Assembly: GCA_046349085.1 (NCBI GenBank)
Contig: JAXMDA010000011.1
Location: forward strand, 14,880-78,879
Direction of reading: 5' to 3'
DNA: 64,000 nt
Source: JAJXWB01 sp046349085
GTDB lineage: Bacteria > Pseudomonadota > Alphaproteobacteria > Rhizobiales > Beijerinckiaceae
This document shows positions 35,923-46,241 of this stretch, in pieces. Numbering within the stretch: the first letter of the stretch is position 1; each line of letters begins with the position of its first letter. The notes beneath the pieces are model-generated. The model had not been told where the DNA came from. It made no database searches and worked only from the letters and a program-made list of their open reading frames with translations. Both the position numbers and the translations under genes were made by a program.

Positions 35923-37242
35923 ATGAGCGATGCTGTGCAGGCGCCGGACGGCGCGATCGACTATTCCGACATGGGTCGCCGCATCAAGGCGATCCTGATC
36001 GGCTCTGTCGGCAACCTCGTCGAATGGTACGATTTCTACGCCTATTCGGCCTTCGCGCTCTATTTCGCGGGATCGTTCTTCCCGAAGAGCGACCCGGTCG
36101 CGGAGCAATTGTCGGCGGCCGCCGTCTTCGCCATCGGCTTCATTATGCGGCCGATCGGCGGCTGGCTGTTCGGCCATCTTGCCGACCATTACGGGCGCAA
36201 GAACGCGCTGACGATTTCCGTGCTGCTGATGTGCTTCGGCTCGCTCGTCATCGCGGCGACGCCGACTTACGCGACGATCGGCATTGCGGCGCCGGCCATC
36301 CTCGTGATCGCGCGGATGCTGCAGGGCCTGTCGCTCGGCGGCGAATACGGCGCGAGCGCCACCTATCTTTCCGAAATGGCCGATCCCAGGCGGCGCGGCT
36401 TCTATTCGAGCTTCCAGTACGTGACGCTGATCGGCGGGCAGCTCACCGCGATCATTGTGCTGCTCATCCTGCAGAAGCTGCTGTTGACGCCCGACGAGCT
36501 GAAAAGCTGGGGCTGGCGTGTGCCCTTCTTCATCGGGGCGGTGCTTGCCGTGATCGCCTACTACATGCGCTCCAACATGCACGAGACCGATCATTTCGAG
36601 GCGGCGAAAACCATCGCGAAGAAGACGAGTTCCTTGCGCGCATTGCTGCGGCATCCGAAGGAAGTCCTGCTCGTCGTCGGCCTGACCATGGGCGGCACGA
36701 CGGCCTTCTACACGTATACGACGACGATGCAGAAGATCCTCAAGTTGCAGGTGAAGCTGACGGATGACCAGACGACGGCGGTCGTATTCGGCTCGCTGGT
36801 GTTCGCCACTTTCCTGCAGCCGATCTACGGGGCGATCTCCGACAGGATCGGCAGGCGCCCGCTGCTCATGATGTTCGGCATTCTCGGCACGCTCTGCACG
36901 GTGCCGCTGCTGACCTGGCTGCAATCGACCAAGGACCCGTGGATCGCCTTCGTCATCGTCTGCCTCGCCTGGCTGATCGTGGCGGGCTACACGTCGATCA
37001 ACGCCGTGGTGAAGGCGGAGCTCTTCCCGACCAATATTCGCGCCATGGGAGTCGGCTTGCCCTACGCGGTCACCGTCGCGACCTTCGGCGGCACCGCCGA
37101 CTGGGTGGCGCTGAAGATGCAGGAGATCGGCCACGCCGACTGGTATTACTGGTATCTGACGGCCGTGATCTTCCTTTCCTTCCTCGTCTACGCCTCGATG
37201 CGCGACACGAAGAAGGACAGCGCGATGGACCGGCACGCGTGA
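35923..37242 (+). CDS. MFS transporter, metabolite:H+ symporter (MHS) type
   Basis: A 439-residue inner-membrane symporter with twelve hydrophobic segments. The MHS signatures are GNLVEWYDFYAYSAFALYFAGSFFP at the first helix, FGHLADHYGRKNAL, ARMLQGLSLGGEYGASATYLSEMA and DRIGRRPLLMMFG. This subfamily carries dicarboxylates, alpha-ketoglutarate, proline/betaine or shikimate; the exact substrate cannot be read. Its stop codon overlaps the GST start (GTGA), so the two are translationally coupled. Confidence 0.9.
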   Translation: MSDAVQAPDGAIDYSDMGRRIKAILIGSVGNLVEWYDFYAYSAFALYFAGSFFPKSDPVAEQLSAAAVFAIGFIMRPIGGWLFGHLADHYGRKNALTISVLLMCFGSLVIAATPTYATIGIAAPAILVIARMLQGLSLGGEYGASATYLSEMADPRRRGFYSSFQYVTLIGGQLTAIIVLLILQKLLLTPDELKSWGWRVPFFIGAVLAVIAYYMRSNMHETDHFEAAKTIAKKTSSLRALLRHPKEVLLVVGLTMGGTTAFYTYTTTMQKILKLQVKLTDDQTTAVVFGSLVFATFLQPIYGAISDRIGRRPLLMMFGILGTLCTVPLLTWLQSTKDPWIAFVIVCLAWLIVAGYTSINAVVKAELFPTNIRAMGVGLPYAVTVATFGGTADWVALKMQEIGHADWYYWYLTAVIFLSFLVYASMRDTKKDSAMDRHA

Positions 37243-37898
37243 GCCTCGTCCTCGCTATCGGCAACAAGAGCTATTCGTCCTGGTCGATGCGGCCGTGGAT
37301 GCTGCTCGAGGGTTTCGGCATCCCGTTCGAAGAAGTCGTCATTCCGCTCTATGTCGACGGGTCGAAGGAGACGATCCTGAAGACATCGCCGTCGGGAAAG
37401 GTTCCCGCGCTTGTGGACGGCGACGTGACGATCTGGGATTCGCTGTCCATTTGCGAATATGTCGCGGAGACCTTCCCGCAACACGCGATCTGGCCGAAAG
37501 ACAAGGCCGCGCGCGCGCTTGCCCGCTCCATGAGCGCAGAGATGCACTCCTCGTTTCAGGCCTTGCGTCAGCTCTGTCCGATGGTCGTGCATCGCCCCAG
37601 GTCGCCGGCCGACTTCACGGCCGACGCGCTCGCCGACATCGCGCGCATCGAAGCCATGTGGGCTTCTGCGCGCGCGAGGTGGGGCAATGGCGGACCATTC
37701 CTGTTCGGCGCCTTTTCGGCGGCCGACGCCATGTTTGCGCCGATCGTGGTGCGCTTCGACAATTATTGCGCGCCCGTGAGCGTCGCGACGCGCGCCTACA
37801 TGGACGCGATCGCCGCGACGCCGGCATGGAAGAAATGGATGGCGGGCGCGGCGAGCGAGACGTGGCGGATCGCGCGGTTCGAGCCGGGGCCGGCATAG
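37239..37898 (+). CDS. Glutathione S-transferase family protein
   Basis: A 219-residue GST. The N-terminal domain reads LAIGNKSYSSWSMRPWMLLEGFGI, where the S-x-S-x-W-S segment supplies the probable catalytic Ser of zeta/tau-like GSTs, then TSPSGKVPALVDGDVTIWDSLSICEY. The C-terminal domain has FLFGAFSAADAMFAPIVVRF, with the structural Asp. It starts with GTG overlapping the transporter stop codon by 4 nt. The substrate is unknown; coupling to an MHS transporter hints at catabolism of an imported compound. Confidence 0.88.
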   Translation: MSLVLAIGNKSYSSWSMRPWMLLEGFGIPFEEVVIPLYVDGSKETILKTSPSGKVPALVDGDVTIWDSLSICEYVAETFPQHAIWPKDKAARALARSMSAEMHSSFQALRQLCPMVVHRPRSPADFTADALADIARIEAMWASARARWGNGGPFLFGAFSAADAMFAPIVVRFDNYCAPVSVATRAYMDAIAATPAWKKWMAGAASETWRIARFEPGPA

Positions 37899-37915
37899 GA
37901 CGCATCGGAGGAAAC

Positions 37916-38671
37916 ATGTCGCAACGCAAGGTCGCTCTCATCACCGGCGCTTCGGCCGGCATCGGCAAGGCGTCGGGCCTGGCGCTGGCGCGGGCGGGCT
38001 GGGACCTCGCGCTGACAGGCCGCCGGAAGGACCTGCTCGAGGCCGTCGCCGCAGAAGCGCGCACGTTCGGCGCGCGGGCGATCGGGGTGGCCTGCGACGT
38101 CGGCCAACCCGACTCCGTGAAGGCGCTGTTCGACTCCGTCATGGCCGAGTTCGGCCATCTGCATCTGCTCTTCAACAACGCCGGCGTCGGCGCGCCGCCG
38201 ATCAACATGGAAGACCTCGCCTACGCGCAGTGGCAGGCGGTGGTCGACACCAATCTCACCGGCCCCTTCCTGTGCACGCAGCATGCGTTTCGCATCATGC
38301 GCGACCAGAACCCGATCGGCGGGCGCATCATCAACAACGGCTCGATCTCGGCGCACGCGCCGCGGCCGAACTCCGCGCCCTACACGTCGACCAAGCACGC
38401 CATCACCGGCCTGACGAAATCCACGGCCCTCGATGGCCGCAAGTACAACATCGCCTGCGGGCAGATCGACATCGGCAACGCCGACACCGACATGGGCGGC
38501 CGCATGAAGGCCGGCGTGCCGCAGGCGAACGGCCAGATCGCGCCTGAGGCGGTGATGGACGTCGAGCATGTGGCGAACGCCGTCGTGCACATGGCGAGCC
38601 TGCCGCTCGACGCCAACGTCCTGTTCATGACGGTCATGGCCACGAAGATGCCGTTCGTGGGGCGCGGGTGA
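37916..38671 (+). CDS. SDR family oxidoreductase
   Basis: A 251-residue classical short-chain dehydrogenase/reductase: cofactor motif ITGASAGIGKASG, NNAG near residue 90, catalytic Ser in NNGSISAHAPR and Tyr-Lys in YTSTKHAITG. The segment after NNAG is a little longer than in FabG-like members. CGGAGG precedes the ATG at 37916. It lies 17 nt after the GST, so rhodanese, transporter, GST and SDR may form one unit. Confidence 0.9.
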   Translation: MSQRKVALITGASAGIGKASGLALARAGWDLALTGRRKDLLEAVAAEARTFGARAIGVACDVGQPDSVKALFDSVMAEFGHLHLLFNNAGVGAPPINMEDLAYAQWQAVVDTNLTGPFLCTQHAFRIMRDQNPIGGRIINNGSISAHAPRPNSAPYTSTKHAITGLTKSTALDGRKYNIACGQIDIGNADTDMGGRMKAGVPQANGQIAPEAVMDVEHVANAVVHMASLPLDANVLFMTVMATKMPFVGRG

Positions 38672-38678
38672 GGGGACG

Positions 38679-39116
38679 ATGCCCCTGCACCTCCTCAAAC
38701 TCTGCGTCGGCGCGGAATCGATATCCGATCTCGAGGGCTGGATCGCCGAGCGGCTGGCGGACAAGAAGAAGCGCGGCGAAAAGCCCGAGCAGTTCCACAC
38801 GACGCGCATGGTCCCCAAGCGCGTGGAGGAGCTGACCGACGGCGGCTCCCTCTACTGGGTCATCAAGGGCCAGATCGCCGCGCGCCAGAAACTGCTGGAG
38901 ATCAGGCCGTTCACCGACGCGGACGGCATCGGGCGCTGCCATCTCGTGCTGGAGCCGAACGTCACGCCCGTTCATCCGCGGCCCTGCCGGCCGTTCCAGG
39001 GCTGGCGCTATCTCGCGGCGAAAGACGCGCCCCCCGATCTCGGCAAGTCTTCCGGCGCCATTGCGGAAATGCCCGAGGAACTACGGCGGGAACTGAGGGA
39101 GCTCGGATTGCTGTGA
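38679..39116 (+). CDS. DUF1489 family protein
   Basis: A 145-residue soluble protein covering the whole DUF1489 family: LHLLKLCVGAESISDLEGWI at the start, TTRMVPKRVEELTDGGSLYWVIKG in the middle, and CRPFQGWRYLAAKDAPPDL near the end. The family is restricted to alphaproteobacteria and has no known function. It starts 7 nt after the SDR stop codon, so it is probably co-transcribed. Confidence 0.88.
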   Translation: MPLHLLKLCVGAESISDLEGWIAERLADKKKRGEKPEQFHTTRMVPKRVEELTDGGSLYWVIKGQIAARQKLLEIRPFTDADGIGRCHLVLEPNVTPVHPRPCRPFQGWRYLAAKDAPPDLGKSSGAIAEMPEELRRELRELGLL

Positions 39117-39192
39117 GACGCGGGCCTGCGCCCCTTGCGCGGCGCGCGCGCCGATACGATTTATGGGTCCCGGCCGGATGCGGACCAGTCTC

Positions 39193-39897
39193 ATGAGCCA
39201 GCTTCCCGACAGCGCGCGCAAGTCGAGCGCGGAGGTCGATTCATTTCTCTCGCGCGCGGCGAAGGTTCCTGCGCCCTCTGAGGGACGCGGGCGCCTGATT
39301 TTCGCGCTCGACGCCACCATGAGCCGCCAGCCGACCTGGGACATGGCGCAGACCCTGCAGCAGCGCATGTTCGAGGAAGCCGAGGCGTTCGGCGGGCTCG
39401 ACGTGCAACTGGTCTATTTTCGCGGCCTTATGGAATGTCGGGCCTCGCGCTTCGTGTCGCAGGGCGTGGGGCTGGCGGCCGTCATGTCGAAGATCGACTG
39501 TCGCGGCGGCAATACGCAGATCGAGAAGGTTCTTCGCCATTCCCGCGACGAGGCGAAGGTCGCGCCCGTCGGCGCCCTTGTCTTCGTCGGCGACGCCATG
39601 GAGGAGAATGTCGACCGTCTCTGCAAGATCGCCGGCGAACTGGCGCTGCGCGGCGTGAAGGCCTTCATGTTCCACGAGGGCGGGGACCGGCAGGCGGCGG
39701 CGGCCTTCCAGGAGATCGCGCGGCTGACCGGCGGCGCCTATGCGGCCTTCGACTCCGGGGCGCCGAAGAAGCTCGCCTCGCTGCTCGGCGCTGCGGCCGC
39801 CTATGCGGCGGGCGGCTTTACGGCGCTTGAAGCGCAGGCGAAAAAGGGCAATGCCGACGCACGATTGCTGATCGAGCAGATGGGCAAGCGAGGCTGA
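39193..39897 (+). CDS. VWA domain-like protein
   Basis: A 234-residue protein with a von Willebrand factor A-like fold: GRLIFALDATMSRQPTWDMAQ carries a D-x-T-x-S version of the metal-binding D-x-S-x-S motif, and VGALVFVGDAMEENVDRLC is the later metal-site strand. There is no signal peptide or membrane segment. ATGs at 39163, 39178 and 39193 are possible; I prefer 39193 because the conserved part begins soon after. It is followed at once by a membrane J-protein gene (1 nt gap), so the two are very probably a functional pair. Confidence 0.8.
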   Translation: MSQLPDSARKSSAEVDSFLSRAAKVPAPSEGRGRLIFALDATMSRQPTWDMAQTLQQRMFEEAEAFGGLDVQLVYFRGLMECRASRFVSQGVGLAAVMSKIDCRGGNTQIEKVLRHSRDEAKVAPVGALVFVGDAMEENVDRLCKIAGELALRGVKAFMFHEGGDRQAAAAFQEIARLTGGAYAAFDSGAPKKLASLLGAAAAYAAGGFTALEAQAKKGNADARLLIEQMGKRG

Positions 39898-39898
39898 C

Positions 39899-40618
39899 GT
39901 GCCGCAACTGATCCTGGCGATAGCGATTTTGGTCGGCGGCTACTGGCTGCTGCGGCTGTTCGCGCGCACGCCGCCGGCGGTGATCGCGCGCTGGATCCGT
40001 GGCGTCAGCGGCGCTTCGGCGATCGGCGCGGGCCTGCTGCTGCTGTTGCGCGGATCGTTCCCGGCGGCTGGCGCGATCGCCGCCCTCGGCGCGCTGATTC
40101 TGGGGCAGGGACGGTTTCCGAAGGACTGGGGCTTCGGCCGGTCCAGAGGCCCGGGCCTGTCGCGCGTGCGCTCCGCGATGATCGAAATGGAGCTCGATCA
40201 CGCGACAGGCGCCATGTCGGGCACGGTTCTGGCGGGCGCGCAGGAGGGACGTTCGCTCGACACGCTGGCGCGGCCGGCCTGCGAGGAGCTCTACCGACAA
40301 TGCCTGGGCGACGACCCCGACGGGGCGCGGCTTCTAGAGGCTTATTTCGACCGCCGGTTTCCCGGTTGGCGTCAGACAGGAGAGCGAGAGGACGATGCGG
40401 GGGGCGGCGGCGCGCGGACGCGGCGCGCGCGCGCTCCCGCCATGTCCGAGGATGAAGCGTATGAGGTTCTCGGCCTTCGTAAGGGGGCCAGCCGGGAAGA
40501 CGTCTCGCGCGCGCACCGGACGCTGATGAAGAAACTGCATCCCGACCAGGGGGGGTCGACGGATCTGGCGGCCCGGGTCAACGAAGCCAAGGACGTCCTG
40601 CTGCGCCGTCATCTCTGA
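39899..40618 (+). CDS. Membrane-anchored DnaJ-domain protein (Pam18/TIM14-like)
   Basis: A 239-residue protein with two N-terminal hydrophobic segments (LILAIAILVGGYWLLRLF and ASAIGAGLLLLLRGSFPAAGAIAALGALIL), a middle region, a Gly/Arg-rich linker and a C-terminal J domain (MSEDEAYEVLGLRKGASREDVSRAHRTLMKKLHPDQGG). The HPD motif needed to stimulate Hsp70/DnaK is present. The C-terminal position and membrane anchors resemble the mitochondrial import protein Pam18/TIM14. It starts with GTG one nucleotide after the VWA stop codon. Confidence 0.88.
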   Translation: MPQLILAIAILVGGYWLLRLFARTPPAVIARWIRGVSGASAIGAGLLLLLRGSFPAAGAIAALGALILGQGRFPKDWGFGRSRGPGLSRVRSAMIEMELDHATGAMSGTVLAGAQEGRSLDTLARPACEELYRQCLGDDPDGARLLEAYFDRRFPGWRQTGEREDDAGGGGARTRRARAPAMSEDEAYEVLGLRKGASREDVSRAHRTLMKKLHPDQGGSTDLAARVNEAKDVLLRRHL

Positions 40619-40634
40619 GACTCCAACTCGTACG

Positions 40635-40686
40635 CTTCCACCGCGCTTGCGCGCCTCAGTGCTTCCATCGCGCTTGCGCGCTTCAG
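40635..40686. repeat. Two tandem copies of a 26-nt sequence
   Basis: CTTCCACCGCGCTTGCGCGC with CTCAGT is followed directly by a second copy differing at two positions. Each contains the small palindrome GCGC-TTGC-GCGC. The second copy touches the 3' end of the carboxypeptidase gene. Confidence 0.55.
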
Positions 40687-42467
40687 TTCTTCATTGCGAA
40701 ACAGGCCATGCCCGAGCGCTTCAGCTCGCGGCAGGCGCTTTCGGCGGCGTTTTCCTGCAGGCCGGCGAAACGGGCGCGCCACAGCGTTTCCGAGCCCTTC
40801 TGCACCTTCTCGGTAAAGGGCTGCGCCTTGGCGATCGTGCGGCTGTGGTCCTTGGCGCGCGACAGAAGCTCCTTCGCCTTGGCGATGTCGTCGGTCGCGC
40901 CGATCTGGATGATCCAGCCGGAGCGCGCGGCCGTCGGGGCCTCGTCGTCGGCGTCCTTCTTCGGCTGCGCCTTGGCGACCTGCGTCTGGCCGGCCTTCGC
41001 GGGCTCCCTCGCCGGCAGTTTCACGGCCTCCTTGCCCTCGCCGGCCTTGGCCGGCGGGGCGCCGGTCACCCAGCGCAGCGAAGAGGGCGTGGTGGTGGCG
41101 AGCGCCAGGGGGGCGCGGGCAGTCGTGCCCTCGGCGACGACCGGCGCGCGGGACCCGGCGCGCAGCTTGATCTTCTCGGCAGGGATCGGCGCTTCCGCAA
41201 CGCGCGCGGCGCCTGCGACATAGGCGGGGCGCGGACGCTCGGCGGCTTCGGACGGGCGGTTGGGGATCGGGGCCGGCGGCACGCCGAGGAACAGGCCGGC
41301 TTCGGCGCGGGCGGGACGCGGCGCGGGCGCCTCGGCGCGCGGCGTTTCCGCCTGGGCGCGGACGGATTCGATCTGCGCCGCCGGCATCAGGCGCATGGGC
41401 TCGGCCGCGGCGACGCGAACGGGTTCGCGGACGGGCGCAGGCTCGGCCTTCTGGACCGGACGCGCCTCTTCCTTGATCGCGGGACGGGCGTCCTCGTCTT
41501 TTTCGACCATGGCGACGGCGGTGCGGCCCGTCGCGCCTTCCTCGATCTTGCTCTCGAGCAGCGAGGCCATGCGATTGTCGCGGGCGCGGGCGGTGCGGCC
41601 GCCAAGCACGACGCCGACGATGTGGTAGCCGTCGCGGCGCACCGAGGTCAGCAGGTTGAAGCCGGCCTTGCCGGTATAGCCGGTCTTGATGCCGTCCATG
41701 CCTTCGACGCGGCCGAGCAGGTGATTGTGGTTGCGCATGCTGCGCCCGGCGAAGTTGAACACGCGCGTCGAGAAATACTTGTAGTATTTCGGGAAGCGCT
41801 CCTGAATGGCGCGGCCGAGCGTGGCCTGGTCGCGCGCGGTGGTGATCTGGTCCTCGTTGGGCAGGCCGGAGGCGTTCGCGTAATTCGTGCGCGACATGCC
41901 CAGCGCCTTGGCCTTGCGCGTCATCATCTCGGCGAAGCGGTCTTCCGAGCCGCCGACGGATTCGGCGATGGCGACGGCTATGTCGTTGGCCGACTTGGTG
42001 ACGACGGCCTTGATGGCGTCCTCGACCTCGATCGTCGAGCCCGGGCGCAGGCCGAGCTTGGAGGGGGCCTGCGCGGCGGCATGCGCCGAAATCGGGATTT
42101 CCGTGTCGAGCTTGAAGCGGCCGGCCTCCATCTGCTCGAACAGCATGTACAGCGTCATTACCTTGGTGAGCGAGGCGGGGTGACGCTCGACATTCTCGTT
42201 GTGCGCGTGCAGCACGCGGCCGGAATTGACGTCCACGACGAATTCCGCCGGCATCGGGCCGGCGGCGACGCGCGCCGCGCGAACGTGGCGCTTGCGGATG
42301 TGGACGTAGCGCTTGACGTGCCAGCTCGCGTGGACGCGATGCTTGGAATAATGCCGGTGACGGCTGCGGGCCTCGGCCGGCGCGGTGGCGGCCAACATGC
42401 CCAGAACGAGTGCGGCGCCCGCTGCAAGCAGGCCCAGACGCTTGGATACAACGCTACGCAACCCCAT
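40683..42467 (-). CDS. D-alanyl-D-alanine carboxypeptidase (S11) with SPOR domain
   Basis: A 594-residue periplasmic penicillin-binding protein that trims the terminal D-Ala of peptidoglycan stem peptides. After a signal peptide (LGLLAAGAALVLGMLAATAPAEA) and a basic His/Arg-rich stretch, the S11 domain shows SLTK (nucleophile Ser), SAN and KTGYTG in the normal order. A long Ala/Pro/Glu-rich linker of about 170 residues leads to a C-terminal SPOR domain (SGWIIQIGATDDIAKAKELL), which binds denuded glycan at the division site. This DacC/DacA-plus-SPOR form is typical of Hyphomicrobiales. It is divergent from the phasin gene. Confidence 0.94.
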   Translation of the reverse strand: MGLRSVVSKRLGLLAAGAALVLGMLAATAPAEARSRHRHYSKHRVHASWHVKRYVHIRKRHVRAARVAAGPMPAEFVVDVNSGRVLHAHNENVERHPASLTKVMTLYMLFEQMEAGRFKLDTEIPISAHAAAQAPSKLGLRPGSTIEVEDAIKAVVTKSANDIAVAIAESVGGSEDRFAEMMTRKAKALGMSRTNYANASGLPNEDQITTARDQATLGRAIQERFPKYYKYFSTRVFNFAGRSMRNHNHLLGRVEGMDGIKTGYTGKAGFNLLTSVRRDGYHIVGVVLGGRTARARDNRMASLLESKIEEGATGRTAVAMVEKDEDARPAIKEEARPVQKAEPAPVREPVRVAAAEPMRLMPAAQIESVRAQAETPRAEAPAPRPARAEAGLFLGVPPAPIPNRPSEAAERPRPAYVAGAARVAEAPIPAEKIKLRAGSRAPVVAEGTTARAPLALATTTPSSLRWVTGAPPAKAGEGKEAVKLPAREPAKAGQTQVAKAQPKKDADDEAPTAARSGWIIQIGATDDIAKAKELLSRAKDHSRTIAKAQPFTEKVQKGSETLWRARFAGLQENAAESACRELKRSGMACFAMKN

Positions 42468-42597
42468 GCGACGCCTCGCTTCGCATCCTGTCCCAGTTTC
42501 ATTCGCGGACTCTTTGGCCGTTGCCGCGAAAACACAGGATCAAAGCGTAGGCGGGTTGGGTTACCCTCCGGTTAAATCATGAAAAATTGAGATATTT

Positions 42598-42606
42598 TGC
42601 ACTGCA
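42598..42606. promoter_or_regulatory. PhaR-type operator half, upstream copy (TGC-N3-GCA)
   Basis: TGCACTGCA, within TTGCACTGCAA, lies 10 nt before the -35 box of the phasin promoter. TGC-N3-GCA repeats are the recognised target type of the polyhydroxyalkanoate regulator PhaR. Confidence 0.55.
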
Positions 42607-42615
42607 AAAATTTCC

Positions 42616-42644
42616 TTGACACCTATTGTGCAGTGCACATAAAA
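42616..42644 (+). promoter_or_regulatory. Promoter of the phasin gene with internal operator
   Basis: TTGACA (42616-42621), a 17-nt spacer and ATAAAA (42639-42644) form a near-consensus sigma-70 promoter. The second TGC-N3-GCA site (TGCAGTGCA, 42629-42637) lies inside the spacer, where a bound repressor would exclude RNA polymerase. Confidence 0.65.
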
Positions 42645-42719
42645 AGGGGCGTTGTCACGGGCCTCTCGCAGGGTCCCCCCGGCCGCCCCGGGATGCGGGC
42701 GAAATTCAAGGATCCAGAC

Positions 42720-43061
42720 ATGGCTTTTGATTTTGAAGCTATCCAGAAGTTCGGCAAAGAGCAGTTCGACGCCACCCAGGTCGCCCTGACGGAAGTCGCC
42801 AAGGGCCTGCAGGCGATCGCCACGGAAGCTGGCGACTATTCGAAGAAGTCCCTCGCGGACGGCTCGGCGTACGTCGAGAAGCTCGTCGGCGTGAAGAAGC
42901 TCGACGAGGCGATCTCGCTGCAGACGGAATTCGCCAAGACCTCGTACGAGGGCTTTGTCGCCCAGGCCACCAAGTTCGGCGAAATGTACCAGGCTGTCGC
43001 CAAGGAAGCCTTCAAGCCGGTGGAAGGCGCGATCGCCAAGCTGCAGGCCTCCGCGAAGTAA
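42720..43061 (+). CDS. Phasin family protein
   Basis: A 113-residue, almost wholly helical protein that coats polyhydroxyalkanoate granules. The phasin pattern is seen in FEAIQKFGKEQFDATQVAL, KGLQAIATEAGDYSKKSLAD and TSYEGFVAQATKFGEMYQAV, with the usual Lys-rich, cysteine-free composition. AAGGA lies upstream of the ATG at 42720. Its promoter carries two TGC-N3-GCA sites, so control by PhaR through polymer level is likely. A strong terminator follows, giving a single-gene unit. Confidence 0.93.
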   Translation: MAFDFEAIQKFGKEQFDATQVALTEVAKGLQAIATEAGDYSKKSLADGSAYVEKLVGVKKLDEAISLQTEFAKTSYEGFVAQATKFGEMYQAVAKEAFKPVEGAIAKLQASAK

Positions 43062-43103
43062 TTTCGCCCGACATTGAAATCGGCGGCTTCGGTCGCCATG
43101 TGG

Positions 43104-43130
43104 AAAGCCCGGCCTCGCGCCGGGCTTTTT
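43104..43130 (+). terminator. Rho-independent terminator of the phasin gene
   Basis: A 10-bp stem (AAAGCCCGGC/GCCGGGCTTT) with a 5-nt loop and a run of five T. Confidence 0.9.
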
Positions 43131-43358
43131 GCTTTTCGGGCGCCTTGCCTTCGCCGCGATGGCGAAGAAAGATCATGTGCGTAGACTGAATCGTTCGCGG
43201 CGCCCGCTCACCCTGGCGCCGATCGAACTGGCGGCGGAGAACGACTGGCCTATTTGCTGCATGGAGAAGGGCTGCGACGCGAAGCGGGCGCTGGCGTCGT
43301 GTCGGGGGAACCCGGCGCGTTCGATCCGGTTCTTCTCAAACGGGTTGACGGGAGACAG

Positions 43359-43715
43359 ATGAACGCAGGGGCTATCCGAGCAAGCACACCAACCCGTCGC
43401 AACGGCGATGGTCCGCCGGGCTCGGGCACACAGGTCATCACGCGGCCCAAGACCCAGACGCGCAAGCCGTCGATGTACCGGGTTCTGCTTCTCAACGACG
43501 ACTACACGCCGATGGAGTTCGTTGTGACGGTGCTGGTCAAATATTTCTCGAAGAACCGCGAGGACGCCTGGCGCATCATGATGCACGTGCACCAGCAGGG
43601 CGTGGGCGAATGCGGCGTCTACACCTACGAAGTCGCCGAAACCAAAGTGACGCAAGTGATGGACTACGCCCGCAAGCATCAGCATCCGCTGCAATGCATC
43701 ATGGAAAAGAAGTGA
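43359..43715 (+). CDS. clpS: ATP-dependent Clp protease adaptor ClpS
   Basis: ClpS recognises N-end-rule substrates and delivers them to ClpAP. The 118-residue protein has a flexible N-terminal part (about 30 residues) and the core YRVLLLNDDYTPMEFVVTVLVKYF, where the Asn-Asp-Asp and Met residues line the N-degron pocket, followed by HVHQQGVGECGVYTYEVAETKV. GGAG precedes the ATG at 43359. The clpA gene starts 9 nt after the stop, so the adaptor and unfoldase are co-transcribed. Confidence 0.96.
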   Translation: MNAGAIRASTPTRRNGDGPPGSGTQVITRPKTQTRKPSMYRVLLLNDDYTPMEFVVTVLVKYFSKNREDAWRIMMHVHQQGVGECGVYTYEVAETKVTQVMDYARKHQHPLQCIMEKK

Positions 43716-43724
43716 GGGTGAGGC

Positions 43725-46190
<2,466 letters not shown>

Positions 46191-46199
46191 TCAACCGTG

Positions 46200-46226
46200 C
46201 CGGCGGGATCTATCCCGCCGGTTCTT
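46200..46226. terminator. Hairpin terminator between clpA and a convergent gene
   Basis: A 9-bp stem CCGGCGGGA/TCCCGCCGG around a short TCTA loop, followed by TTCTTCTG on the plus strand. Confidence 0.72.
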
Positions 46227-46241
46227 CTGCCGATGGGCGCC

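Noticed and set aside
43129..43362. 77-codon open frame between the phasin and clpS genes
   Set aside because: It starts inside the phasin terminator tail or at a weak internal ATG, has no domain, and overlaps the clpS start. It could hold the clpS promoter instead.
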